Below are positions 17,245-26,293 of a stretch of 64,000 bases of DNA, one piece after another; position 1 is the stretch's first letter; every line of letters starts with the position of its first letter. Location of the stretch: assembly GCA_017308575.1 (NCBI GenBank), contig JAFKEQ010000003.1, positions 1 to 64,000 on the forward strand, in the 5' to 3' direction. This DNA comes from Afipia sp. Its GTDB lineage: Bacteria; Pseudomonadota; Alphaproteobacteria; Rhizobiales; Xanthobacteraceae. Below the pieces are notes generated by a model. The model was not told the origin of the DNA, did not search any database, and saw only the letters and a list, made by a program, of their open reading frames with translations. Position numbers and translations under genes: made by a program.

Positions 17245-20200
17245 ATGAGCCATTTTCTGGATCGGCTTACATTCTTTACGCGAGCCAAGTCCGAGTTTTC
17301 CGGCGGACACGGCATCACGACTACTGAAGACAGGTCGTGGGAGGACGGTTACCGGAAGCGCTGGCAGCACGACAAGATTGTCCGCTCCACGCACGGCGTG
17401 AACTGCACGGGCTCCTGTTCATGGAAGGTTTATGTCAAGGGCGGCATCGTCACTTGGGAAACCCAGCAGACCGACTATCCGCGGACACGGCCCGATCTGC
17501 CCAATCATGAGCCGCGGGGATGTCCGCGCGGGGCGAGCTATAGCTGGTATCTCTATTCAGGCAATCGGGTGAAATATCCGCTGGTCCGCTCGCGGCTGTT
17601 GAAGCTGTGGCGCGAGGCGCGTGCCACGCTCACACCGGTCGCGGCCTGGAAGTCGATCGTTGAGAATCCGGACAAGCGCGCGTCCTACGTCAAGAAGCGC
17701 GGCCTTGGTGGTTTCGTGCGGGCAAGCTGGGACGAGGTCACCGAGATCGCGGCGGCGGCGAATGCCTACACCGTGAAAAGCTACGGGCCGGATCGCATCT
17801 TCGGTTTTTCGCCGATCCCGGCGATGTCGATGGTGAGCTACGCCGCGGGTGCGCGGTACTTGTCGCTGCTGGGCGGCGTCTGCATGTCGTTCTACGACTG
17901 GTATTGCGACCTGCCGCCGGCTTCGCCGCAGACATGGGGTGAACAGACCGACGTTCCCGAAAGTGCCGACTGGTACAATGCAGGGTTCCTCATTCTATGG
18001 GGCTCCAATGTTCCGCAGACGCGGACGCCGGATGCTCATTTCTATACGGAAGCGCGCTACAAGGGCGCCAAGAGCGTCGTGATCTGTCCGGATTATTCGG
18101 AAGCGTCGAAATTCGCCGACCTCTGGATGTCGCCGAAACAAGGCACTGACGCGGCCGTCGCGATGGCGATGGGCCACGTCATCCTGCGCGAATTCCACAT
18201 CGACCGGAAGACCACGTACTTCAACGATTACGTCCGGAAATACACCGACATGCCGATGCTGGTGCGGCTGGTGAAGCAGGGCGCATATTATGTGCCGGAG
18301 CGCTTCGTCCGCGCGTCGGATTTCGTCAACGGTCTGGATGAATCCAATAATCCGGAATGGAAGACGGTCGCATACGATGAGACGTCCGGCGAGATCGTTG
18401 TTCCCAACGGGTCTGTCGGTTTCCGCTGGGGTGAGAAAGGAAACTGGAATCTCGAGGAGCGAACCGCGAAGGGAGCCGAGACCAGGCTTCGCCTCTCTCT
18501 GATGGAAACGCAGGACGATGTGGCGCAGGTCGGCTTTCCGTACTTCGGCAACCGCGAGCACGATCATTTTCTCGGCACCGATCATCCCGACGTGCTGACG
18601 CGCAACATTCCGGTGAAGACGCTTCAGTTGAAGGACGGCGAAACGCTGGTTGCGTCGGTCTTCGATCTGTTCGTCGCCAACTACGGCGTCGATCGTGGTC
18701 TGGGCGGCACGCATATCGCCGCCGGTTATGACGATCTTGCGCCTTACACCCCGGCCTGGGCGGAGAAGATCAGCGGCGTGCCGCGCGATCAGATCATCAC
18801 GGTGGCCCGCGAGTTCGCGCTGAATGCCGAAAAGACCAAGGGGCGCTCGATGGTGATCGTCGGTGCCGGTCTGAACCACTGGTACCACATGGACATGAAC
18901 TACCGCGGCATCATCAATATGCTGGTGATGTGCGGCTGCGTCGGCCAGTCGGGTGGCGGCTGGTCGCACTATGTCGGGCAGGAGAAGCTGCGGCCGCAGA
19001 GCGGATGGGTGCCGCTGGCCTTCGGCCTCGACTGGAATCGCCCGTCGCGGCAGATGAACTCGACGTCCGCGTTTTATGCCCACACCGATCAGTGGCGTTA
19101 TGAAACGCTCGATGTGACGGAGGTTCTGTCGCCGACGGCGCCGGCAGGTCCGTGGGACGGCGCGCTGATTGATTATAATGTACGTGCCGAACGCATGGGC
19201 TGGCTGCCGTCCGCTCCGCAGCTCCAGACCAATCCGATCGAGGTCGCCAAGCAGGCCGCGGCATCCGGCCTTGAGCCGAAGGACTATATCGCGAGATCGC
19301 TGAAGACCGGCGAGCTGAAGCTCGCTTGCGAAGACCCGGACAATCCGAAGAACTGGCCGCGCAATCTCTTCGTCTGGCGTTCCAATCTTCTGGGCGCCTC
19401 GGGCAAGGGGCATGAGTATTTTCTCAAGCACCTGCTCGGCACGAGTCACGGCGTGCTCGGAAAGGATCTTGGACACCACGGTGCCAAAAAGCCAAATGAG
19501 GTCGTCTGGCACGAGGAAGCTCCGGAAGGAAAGCTTGATCTGCTGGTCACGCTCGACTTTCGCATGTCCACCACCTGCATGTATTCGGACATCGTGTTGC
19601 CGACAGCGACCTGGTACGAGAAGGACGATCTCAACACGTCCGACATGCATCCCTTCATTCATCCGCTGACCGCGGCGATCGATCCGGTCTGGGAATCCCG
19701 CACCGACTGGGAGATTTATAAAGGCATCGCCAAGGCCTTCTCGAAGGTCGCGCCCGAGGTGCTGGGCGCCGAGAAGGATGTCGTGCTGACGCCGATCATG
19801 CACGACTCTCCCGGCGAGATCGCACAGCCCTTTGACGTGAAAGACTGGAAGAGGGGTGAGATCGATCCAATTCCCGGCAAGACCATGCCGGCCGTTACCG
19901 TGGTCGAGCGCGACTATCCGAACATCTACAAGCAGTTTACTTCGCTCGGCCCGCTGATGAGCAAGGTCGGCAACTTCGGCAAGGGCATGACCTGGAACAC
20001 CGAGCATGAGGTCGATCTGCTCAAGCGGCTGAACGGTGTCGTGACCGAGGAGGGGCCGAGCAAGGGCCTCGCGCGGATCGATACGGCAATCGATGCCTGC
20101 GAAGTTCTTCTGAGTCTTGCTCCGGAAACCAACGGTGAGGTTGCGGTCAAGGCCTGGACGTCGCTCGGCGGGTTCACGGGATGCGATCATACGCATCTGG

Positions 20201-20988
20201 CGATCCCGAAAGAGGATGAGAAAATCCGTTTCCGCGACGTGGTGGCGCAGCCGCGCAAGATCATATCCTCGCCGATCTGGTCCGGCCTGGAGTCCGAGAG
20301 CGTCTGCTACAACGCCTGCTACACCAACGTGCACGAACTGATCCCGTGGCGCACGCTGACCGGCCGCCAGCAGCTCTATCAGGATCATCTGTGGATGCGG
20401 GCTTTCGGGGAAGGATTCTGCGTCTATCGTCCACCGATCGATACCAAGACGGTGAAGCCGGTCATCGACCGTAAGCCGAACGGCAACAAGTCCGTGGTGC
20501 TGAACTTCCTGACGCCGCACCAGAAATGGGGCATCCACTCGACCTATACCGACAATCTTCTCATGCTCACGCTGTCGCGTGGCGGGCCGATTGTCTGGAT
20601 CAGCGAGGCCGATGCGAAGGGCGCCGGTATCGTCGATAACGACTGGATCGAGGTTTACAACACCAACGGTGCGCTGGTCGCGCGTGCGGTGGTGTCCCAG
20701 CGCATCAGGCAGGGCATGTGCATGATGTATCATGCGCAGGAGAAGATCGTGAACGTGCCGGGTTCCGAACAGACCGGGCAGCGCGGCGGAATCCATAACT
20801 CCGTCACTCGCGTCGTTCTCAAGCCGACTCACATGATCGGCGGGTATGCCCAGCAGGCCTATGGCTTCAACTACTACGGCACCGTCGGCTCGAACCGCGA
20901 CGAGTTCGTCGTCGTCCGCAAGATGGCGAATGTCGACTGGCTCGATACGCCATCCGCGACAGCTCCCAGCCTGGAGGCAGCAGAATGA
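17245..20988 (+). CDS. narG: Respiratory nitrate reductase alpha subunit
   Basis: NarG is the cytoplasmic-side catalytic subunit that reduces nitrate to nitrite at a Mo-bis-MGD centre. The 1247-aa protein matches E. coli NarG length. FS0 cluster ligands are His50, Cys54, Cys58 and Cys93 (STHGVNCTGSCSW...RGCPRG). The Mo ligand Asp222 is in YDWYCDLPPASP. There is no twin-Arg exporting signal, consistent with cytoplasmic NarG. The ATG at 17245 (MSHFLDRLTF) is chosen because GAGGAGAGG precedes it; an upstream in-frame start would overlap narK. It is followed by narH with an ATGA overlap. A 945-codon open frame on the opposite strand is an artefact. Confidence 0.98.
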   Translation: MSHFLDRLTFFTRAKSEFSGGHGITTTEDRSWEDGYRKRWQHDKIVRSTHGVNCTGSCSWKVYVKGGIVTWETQQTDYPRTRPDLPNHEPRGCPRGASYSWYLYSGNRVKYPLVRSRLLKLWREARATLTPVAAWKSIVENPDKRASYVKKRGLGGFVRASWDEVTEIAAAANAYTVKSYGPDRIFGFSPIPAMSMVSYAAGARYLSLLGGVCMSFYDWYCDLPPASPQTWGEQTDVPESADWYNAGFLILWGSNVPQTRTPDAHFYTEARYKGAKSVVICPDYSEASKFADLWMSPKQGTDAAVAMAMGHVILREFHIDRKTTYFNDYVRKYTDMPMLVRLVKQGAYYVPERFVRASDFVNGLDESNNPEWKTVAYDETSGEIVVPNGSVGFRWGEKGNWNLEERTAKGAETRLRLSLMETQDDVAQVGFPYFGNREHDHFLGTDHPDVLTRNIPVKTLQLKDGETLVASVFDLFVANYGVDRGLGGTHIAAGYDDLAPYTPAWAEKISGVPRDQIITVAREFALNAEKTKGRSMVIVGAGLNHWYHMDMNYRGIINMLVMCGCVGQSGGGWSHYVGQEKLRPQSGWVPLAFGLDWNRPSRQMNSTSAFYAHTDQWRYETLDVTEVLSPTAPAGPWDGALIDYNVRAERMGWLPSAPQLQTNPIEVAKQAAASGLEPKDYIARSLKTGELKLACEDPDNPKNWPRNLFVWRSNLLGASGKGHEYFLKHLLGTSHGVLGKDLGHHGAKKPNEVVWHEEAPEGKLDLLVTLDFRMSTTCMYSDIVLPTATWYEKDDLNTSDMHPFIHPLTAAIDPVWESRTDWEIYKGIAKAFSKVAPEVLGAEKDVVLTPIMHDSPGEIAQPFDVKDWKRGEIDPIPGKTMPAVTVVERDYPNIYKQFTSLGPLMSKVGNFGKGMTWNTEHEVDLLKRLNGVVTEEGPSKGLARIDTAIDACEVLLSLAPETNGEVAVKAWTSLGGFTGCDHTHLAIPKEDEKIRFRDVVAQPRKIISSPIWSGLESESVCYNACYTNVHELIPWRTLTGRQQLYQDHLWMRAFGEGFCVYRPPIDTKTVKPVIDRKPNGNKSVVLNFLTPHQKWGIHSTYTDNLLMLTLSRGGPIVWISEADAKGAGIVDNDWIEVYNTNGALVARAVVSQRIRQGMCMMYHAQEKIVNVPGSEQTGQRGGIHNSVTRVVLKPTHMIGGYAQQAYGFNYYGTVGSNRDEFVVVRKMANVDWLDTPSATAPSLEAAE

Positions 20989-22505
20989 AGATCCGCGCTC
21001 AAATCGCGATGGTGCTGAATCTCGACAAGTGCATCGGGTGCCACACCTGCAGCGTGACCTGCAAGAACGTCTGGACCAGCCGCGAAGGCATGGAATACGC
21101 GTGGTTCAACAACGTCGAAACCAAGCCCGGCATCGGTTATCCGAAGGACTGGGAAAACCAGGCGCGCTGGAAGGGCGGCTGGTCGCGCAGGCGCAACGGG
21201 TCCATCGCGCCCAAGATCGGCGGCAAATGGCGGGTGCTGGCGAATATCTTCGCCAACCCCGATCTGCCGCAGATTGACGACTACTACGAGCCGTTCACCT
21301 TCGACTATGAGCACCTGCAGAAGGCACCGGAGATGTCGGCGATGCCGACCGCCCGTCCGCGCTCGCTGATTTCCGGCGAGCGCATGCAGAAGATCGAGTG
21401 GGGACCGAACTGGGAAGAGATTCTCGGCGGTGAGTTCGCCAAGCGCTCGCAGGATTACAATTTCGAAGGCGTGCAGAAGGAAATCTACGGCCAGTTCGAA
21501 AACACCTTCATGATGTATCTGCCGAGGTTGTGCGAGCACTGTCTCAATCCGGCTTGCGTGGCGGCATGTCCTTCGGGCGCGATCTACAAGCGCGAGGAGG
21601 ACGGCATTGTCCTGATCGATCAGGACAAGTGCCGCGGCTGGCGCATGTGCGTTTCCGGATGTCCCTACAAGAAGATCTATTACAACTGGTCTTCGGGAAA
21701 GTCGGAGAAATGCATCTTCTGCTATCCGCGCATCGAGGCCGGTCAGCCGACCGTGTGCTCCGAGACCTGCGTGGGGCGTATCCGGTATCTCGGCGTGGTG
21801 CTTTACGATGCGGACCGGATTGCCGAGGCGGCCAGCATGCCCGACGAGCGCGATCTGTATCAGGCCCAGCTCGATGTGTTCCTCGATCCCAACGATCCGA
21901 AGGTGATCGCGGAGGCGGAGCGGCAGGGTATCCCCCATGCGTGGCTCGAAGCCGCGAAAATATCGCCGATCTGGAAAATGGCGATGGAATGGAAGGTGGC
22001 GTTCCCGCTGCACCCCGAATACCGGACATTGCCGATGGTGTGGTATGTGCCGCCGCTGTCGCCCATTACGTCCGCTGCGTCCGCCGGGAAGATCGGACTC
22101 GACGGAACGATGCCGGACGTCAAGTCGCTGCGCATTCCGATGAAGTATCTCGCCAACCTGCTCACAGCCGGAGACGAGAAGCCGGTGACGTTGGCACTGG
22201 AGCGCATGCTGGCGATGCGCGCCTACATGCGCGCCAAGACCATCGATGGCGTCGTCGATGAGGCGATCGCGCGGCGGGTGGGCCTGCAAGCTGCTCAGAT
22301 CGACGAAATGTACAAGATCATGGCAATCGCCAATTACGAAGACCGTTTCGTCATTCCGACCGCCCATCGCGAACTCGGTGCCGATGCCTACGATATGCGC
22401 GGTTCCTGCGGCTTCACGTTCGGAAACGGATGCTCGGGAGGCGAGAGCGAAGTCAATCTGTTCGGCTCGCCGCGTAAGGCAAGAACTCCCATGGAGATCG
22501 TGTGA
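20985..22505 (+). CDS. narH: Respiratory nitrate reductase beta subunit
   Basis: NarH carries four Fe-S clusters that pass electrons from NarI to NarG. The 506-aa protein has the ferredoxin motifs CIGCHTCSVTCKN (Cys16, 19, 22, 26), CEHCLNPACVAACPSGAIYK, CRGWRMCVSGCPYKK and CIFCYPRIEAGQPTVCSETC. The Trp in CRGWRMC replaces a Cys and marks the [3Fe-4S] cluster, as in E. coli. The gene is translationally coupled to narG and overlaps narJ by one base. Confidence 0.98.
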   Translation: MKIRAQIAMVLNLDKCIGCHTCSVTCKNVWTSREGMEYAWFNNVETKPGIGYPKDWENQARWKGGWSRRRNGSIAPKIGGKWRVLANIFANPDLPQIDDYYEPFTFDYEHLQKAPEMSAMPTARPRSLISGERMQKIEWGPNWEEILGGEFAKRSQDYNFEGVQKEIYGQFENTFMMYLPRLCEHCLNPACVAACPSGAIYKREEDGIVLIDQDKCRGWRMCVSGCPYKKIYYNWSSGKSEKCIFCYPRIEAGQPTVCSETCVGRIRYLGVVLYDADRIAEAASMPDERDLYQAQLDVFLDPNDPKVIAEAERQGIPHAWLEAAKISPIWKMAMEWKVAFPLHPEYRTLPMVWYVPPLSPITSAASAGKIGLDGTMPDVKSLRIPMKYLANLLTAGDEKPVTLALERMLAMRAYMRAKTIDGVVDEAIARRVGLQAAQIDEMYKIMAIANYEDRFVIPTAHRELGADAYDMRGSCGFTFGNGCSGGESEVNLFGSPRKARTPMEIV

Positions 22506-23209
22506 TGAAGACGTTCAAGGTTCTTTCCACGCTTCTCACCTATCCGTCGCATGATCTGATCGCAGCCGCGCCGGAATTCGCAGGCGTGCTGGATTCGGAA
22601 AACCTCGTGCCTGCCGCCCAGCGAGGTGCACTCGATGGTTTGATCGGGGAAATCGCAACCGGTGAGCTTTATGATCTGCAGGAACGCTATGGCCTGCTGT
22701 TCGACCGGACGCGATCGCTGGCGTTGCATCTGTTCGAACACGTTCACGGCGAAAGCCGTGACCGGGGTCAGGCGATGGTCGACCTCAAGACGCTGTATGA
22801 GAATTCCGGCTTCGCCATTGCGGCGAATGAACTGCCAGATTTCGTGCCGCTGTTTCTCGAGTTCCTGTCGACTCAGCCAGTGGAGGCTGCGCGTGATCTG
22901 CTCGCCCAGCCAGCGCATATCCTGGCCGCGATGGCCGAGCGGCTGGGCCGGCGCAAATCAAGTTACCAGGCTGTCTTCGATGCGCTCATGGCGATTGTCG
23001 CCGAAGCGCCCCAACAGGCGATAGTCGATGAGCTCCTGAAAGGTCCCGATCCGGACCCGATGGACTTCGCGGCCCTCGATGCCGCGTGGGAGGAGGAGGA
23101 GGTGAAATTCGGCCCCGGAACGCAGGATCAAGCCGGATGCCGCGACACACTCGTCGCCCGCCTTCGCCACGCCAGACGCGCGGTTAATTCTTCGCCGTTC
23201 GTGAACTAG
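22505..23209 (+). CDS. narJ: Nitrate reductase assembly chaperone NarJ
   Basis: NarJ is a cytosolic chaperone of the TorD/NarJ family that binds NarG until cofactor loading and attachment to NarI. The 234-aa protein opens MKTFKVLSTLLTYPSHDL and carries the family segment YVxLFDRTRSLALHLFEHVHGESRDRGQAM. The ATG at 22505 shares its A with the narH stop; a GTG one codon earlier is also possible. narI follows 11 nt later with its own GGGGAG site. Confidence 0.95.
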   Translation: MKTFKVLSTLLTYPSHDLIAAAPEFAGVLDSENLVPAAQRGALDGLIGEIATGELYDLQERYGLLFDRTRSLALHLFEHVHGESRDRGQAMVDLKTLYENSGFAIAANELPDFVPLFLEFLSTQPVEAARDLLAQPAHILAAMAERLGRRKSSYQAVFDALMAIVAEAPQQAIVDELLKGPDPDPMDFAALDAAWEEEEVKFGPGTQDQAGCRDTLVARLRHARRAVNSSPFVN

Positions 23210-23220
23210 GGGAGATTGAA

Positions 23221-23946
23221 ATGCGCGAGACGCTCAATTCCATCGTGTTCGGTTGGTACCCCTATATCTGCGTGACTGTTTTCCTGTTTGGAAGCCTCTT
23301 CCGGTTCGACCGCGAGCAATATACGTGGCGCACGGGATCGAGCCAGTTGCTCCGGCGCCGCCAGCTGACCTGGGGATCGAACCTTTTTCACATCGGAATC
23401 CTTATGATCGCGGGCGGCCATTTTGTCGGTCTGCTCACGCCGATCTGGATATTTGACATGCTGGGCGTGTCGCACAGCTTCAAGCAGATGCTGGCGATTG
23501 TGGTTGGCGGCATCGCCGGTCTCATGTGCCTTTTCGGAATTTCGTTGCTGACGCATCGCCGGCTGTTCGATCCGCGAATTCGCGCCAACTCGTCATTCGG
23601 CGATACGGCCATTCTGCTGCTTCTGTTCGCGCAGCTCCTGCTGGGGCTTTCGACGATTTTCGTATCGCTCGGTCATCTCGACGGCCACGAGATGGTGAAG
23701 TTCATGTCGTGGGCGCAGGGGATCGTGACACTGCAGCCCAATGCCGCGTCGTATGTCCTGGATGTGCATCCGATCTTCAAGGCGCATCTGGTGCTTGGCA
23801 TGACCTTGTTTCTTGTCTTTCCGTTCACGCGCCTCGTCCACATGTGGAGCGCCCCGGTCTGGTACCTCGGCCGGCGCGGTTATCAGATCGTGCGTCGCCG
23901 TGGCGGCAGCGAAGCCTCATCTCCGCCAGTTCAACCTGCGGAGTAG
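23221..23946 (+). CDS. narI: Respiratory nitrate reductase gamma subunit
   Basis: NarI is the membrane cytochrome b that oxidises quinol and anchors NarGH. The 241-aa protein has five hydrophobic helices. The four haem-ligand histidines are at 57, 67, 189 and 207, almost the E. coli positions (56, 66, 187, 205), in LFHIGILMIAGGHFVG and HPIFKAHLVLGMTLFLVFPFTRLVH. Its stop is followed 3 nt later by the parvulin gene. Confidence 0.97.
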   Translation: MRETLNSIVFGWYPYICVTVFLFGSLFRFDREQYTWRTGSSQLLRRRQLTWGSNLFHIGILMIAGGHFVGLLTPIWIFDMLGVSHSFKQMLAIVVGGIAGLMCLFGISLLTHRRLFDPRIRANSSFGDTAILLLLFAQLLLGLSTIFVSLGHLDGHEMVKFMSWAQGIVTLQPNAASYVLDVHPIFKAHLVLGMTLFLVFPFTRLVHMWSAPVWYLGRRGYQIVRRRGGSEASSPPVQPAE

Positions 23947-23949
23947 GTC

Positions 23950-24774
23950 ATGGATTGTTCTGTCTCGAATGCTATGCCGAAGCCAAAGACGATCAGCGTC
24001 AATGGCGTGGTGATTCCTCGCGAGGCGATTGCGAGGGAGGTCCAGAATCATCCCGCAGCTAAACCCATTCTGGCGTGGCAGGCCGCTGCCCGCGCCTTGG
24101 TGGTTCGGGAGCTTTTGCTACAAGAATCCGCGCGTCTCGGCATCGATGCTGTACCGCTGAGCGATCCCGACGGCCGCAGGGAGACAGATGACGAGGCGGC
24201 GATGCGAACGCTTGTTGAGCGTGAAGTCTCGACCCCTGACCCGGACGAAGCAGCCTGCCGTCGCTTTTATGCGCAGAACCTTCAGCGCTTTCGCTCCGGC
24301 GATCTTTATGAAGCTGCCCACATCCTCATTGCGGCTCCTCGCAACGATGCAGAAGCGAGAACCGCGGCGCGGGCGACTGCCGATACGATTCTTGCTGCCG
24401 TAAAATCGGATCGCGCTGCTTTCGCGGACCTTGCCGCAAATCATTCGAATTGCACGACGTCAGCGTCTGATGGCGGGTATCTCGGCCAGATCACGCGCGG
24501 GCAAACGGTGGCGGAATTCGAGGCGGGACTGGAGCGGATGCAGCCGGGTGAGGTTGCTATCGTGGAAACGCGCTATGGATTCCATATCGTGCGCCTCGAC
24601 CGCCGCGCCGAAGGACAGACATTGCCTTTCGAGATCGTCCGCGAACGGATAGCCGACTATCTCATTGCCAGCGTCGAGCATCGCGCCATCGCACAGTATG
24701 TGGCGATTCTTGCGGGCCGCGCAGACATCGCCGGCATCTCGCTTGCTGCCGCCGATACGCCGCTGGTTCAGTAG
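23950..24774 (+). CDS. Parvulin-type peptidyl-prolyl isomerase in nar operon
   Basis: This 274-aa protein has a parvulin domain at about residues 115-225 (YEAAHILIAAPRNDAEAR, FADLAANHSNCTTSASDGGYLGQITRGQTVAEFE, VETRYGFHIVRLDRR). The N-terminal helical region resembles NifM/SurA. No signal peptide is visible, so it should act in the cytosol. Its place directly after narI suggests it helps fold or assemble the nitrate reductase, as NifM does for nitrogenase; that role is inference. Similar PpiC genes are known after narI in several proteobacteria. Confidence 0.85.
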   Translation: MDCSVSNAMPKPKTISVNGVVIPREAIAREVQNHPAAKPILAWQAAARALVVRELLLQESARLGIDAVPLSDPDGRRETDDEAAMRTLVEREVSTPDPDEAACRRFYAQNLQRFRSGDLYEAAHILIAAPRNDAEARTAARATADTILAAVKSDRAAFADLAANHSNCTTSASDGGYLGQITRGQTVAEFEAGLERMQPGEVAIVETRYGFHIVRLDRRAEGQTLPFEIVRERIADYLIASVEHRAIAQYVAILAGRADIAGISLAAADTPLVQ

Positions 24775-24789
24775 GAGAAGGGGCGTCTC

Positions 24790-25146
24790 ATGCAACTCGG
24801 CGAGATCATTCGTGGCTTTAACGATGAGGCGAGCGCAGCCGAAGCGATGATTGCCTGCGGTGACGTTGTATTGCTGGCCCGGGTGGATTCCATGGCGGGC
24901 AGATTCAGCGAAAGCATCGGTGAATATGCGTCCGGTGCTGTGCGCCGGTTCGCGAACCTTGCCGGCAGTGAAGACTGGCTGGGCCTCATGAATGTCCTTG
25001 AGCGAACCACCGACCCGGGCGCGGGATGTCTGACCTACATGGTCGGCTGGTCGCTGAAGCATGACGAAGCGTCACAGGCGCCTTCCGCCGAGAAGGGCCA
25101 TAGGCATTCCGGTTGCACCTGTGGAGGAAGCGGAGGCTGTTCATGA
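24790..25146 (+). CDS. Unknown protein with Cys-rich C-terminal tail, nar operon
   Basis: I do not recognise this 118-aa family. Residues 1-95 look like a compact mixed helical domain (IIRGFNDEASAAEAMIACGDVVLLARVDSMAGRFSESIGEYASGAVRRFANLAG). The end is HRHSGCTCGGSGGCS, a His/Cys cluster that could bind metal. It has GGAG upstream at 15-nt spacing from the parvulin gene, and its stop overlaps the mogA start (ATGA). Position between a folding factor and a molybdenum-cofactor gene suggests an accessory role in nitrate reductase maturation; no function is proven. Confidence 0.7.
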   Translation: MQLGEIIRGFNDEASAAEAMIACGDVVLLARVDSMAGRFSESIGEYASGAVRRFANLAGSEDWLGLMNVLERTTDPGAGCLTYMVGWSLKHDEASQAPSAEKGHRHSGCTCGGSGGCS

Positions 25147-25715
25147 GTCTCGGACGCAACGCGCCAGCCAATCTCACGGGATCGAAAACGCTCGCACGGA
25201 TCGGCATCCTCGTGGTGTCTGACCGCGCGAGCCGGGGCATCTATGAAGACAGAAGCGGAAAGGCGATCAGTGATTTTCTCGAGAAAGTCATCCAGTCGAA
25301 TTGGATCGTCATTCTGAAGATCATTCCCGACGGTGCGGAGTGCGTTGCCAGCGCATTAATTGAATTATCGGACCGGGAAGGTTGCGATCTGATCCTGACG
25401 ACCGGCGGAACGGGTCCCGCTCCGCGCGATCTCACGCCGGAAGGAACACGCATGGTCATCGGCCGCGAGCTTATGGGCTTCGGCGAACTGATGCGGCGGG
25501 TGAGTCTGGATCATGTGCCGACAGCGATCCTGTCGCGTCAGCTCGCCGGGATTCGGAATCAATCTGTGATCGTCAATCTGCCCGGCCGTCCAGAGGCTAT
25601 CGATGTCTGCCTGAACGCTATCTTCCCTGCGATCCCGTACTGTCTTGAACTGATCGGGGCTCGTCCAATTGAGGTCAATTCTAATGTTTGCAATGCATTC
25701 CGCCCCGGCGCCTGA
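25143..25715 (+). CDS. Molybdopterin adenylyltransferase (MogA/MoaB type)
   Basis: This enzyme family adenylates molybdopterin before molybdenum insertion. The 190-aa protein has IGILVVSDRASRGIYEDRSG, the nucleotide-binding LILTTGGTGPAPRDLTPEGT and VNLPGRPEAI, all MogA/MoaB hallmarks. It is translationally coupled to the preceding gene by ATGA. A dedicated cofactor gene in the nar operon fits the need for Mo-bis-MGD in NarG. MogA and MoaB subgroups cannot be separated by eye, so no symbol is given. Confidence 0.88.
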   Translation: MSLGRNAPANLTGSKTLARIGILVVSDRASRGIYEDRSGKAISDFLEKVIQSNWIVILKIIPDGAECVASALIELSDREGCDLILTTGGTGPAPRDLTPEGTRMVIGRELMGFGELMRRVSLDHVPTAILSRQLAGIRNQSVIVNLPGRPEAIDVCLNAIFPAIPYCLELIGARPIEVNSNVCNAFRPGA

Positions 25716-26259
25716 TCTGACGCGGCAACTCGAATCGAGTCTCGCTGCGATCGTCTATCCAAACGACGAATATCCTGACGCTCTGTTCAAGTGGATCGTC
25801 AGCGAATGCGGCTTACGTCATTTGACGCTCTCGGGGGTTCTGCAGCACCCCGCCTTCGAAGGGGCCGACAGACGCTGCGATGTCTTGCTGGAGGATCTTG
25901 CAAGCGGCCACCGCACTCTGCTTTTTGAAAGCCGCGGCGCGGGCGCGAGGGGATGTCGTCTTGATGTGGCGGCGCTGGTCGAAGCCTCCATGAAGGTTGA
26001 AAGCAGTCTTCAGAACGATCCTGATCTTCTTGTGCTGAACAAGTTCGGCAAGGTGGAATGCGATGGCGGCGGAATGTGCGGCCTGATGGCAAAAGCGCTG
26101 GAGCGCGGCATCCCCGCCATTATCGGAGTTCCGGCGCGCAACTTAAGCGCCTGGAGAGATTTTGCCGGAGAGTTCTCGGTTGAATTCTCGGAAGACATCG
26201 ACCAGATCGCTAAATGGCTTGCGAAGCTCGAAGACAAATCGCTTTGCGGAGCGGGATAG
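25684..26259 (+). CDS. DUF2478-family protein
   Basis: The 191-aa protein resembles the DUF2478 family (putative P-loop-like nucleotide-binding proteins, often near molybdenum genes). The matching segment is DLLVLNKFGKVECDGGGMCGLMAKALERGIPAIIGVPARNLSAWRDFAGE. The classical Walker A is not visible at the N-terminus. GAGG lies 9 nt before the ATG at 25684, and it overlaps the mogA/moaB 3' end by 32 nt. A role in molybdenum cofactor handling is inferred from context only. Confidence 0.7.
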   Translation: MFAMHSAPAPDLTRQLESSLAAIVYPNDEYPDALFKWIVSECGLRHLTLSGVLQHPAFEGADRRCDVLLEDLASGHRTLLFESRGAGARGCRLDVAALVEASMKVESSLQNDPDLLVLNKFGKVECDGGGMCGLMAKALERGIPAIIGVPARNLSAWRDFAGEFSVEFSEDIDQIAKWLAKLEDKSLCGAG

Positions 26260-26293
26260 TCTGTCTCCAGAGATTGCGTAGAGGACTGAGCAG

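Noticed and set aside
17995..20832. A 945-codon open frame on the minus strand opposite narG
   Set aside because: It is antisense to a gene with all expected NarG motifs; long antisense frames are common in GC-rich DNA with codon bias. Its translation resembles no protein.
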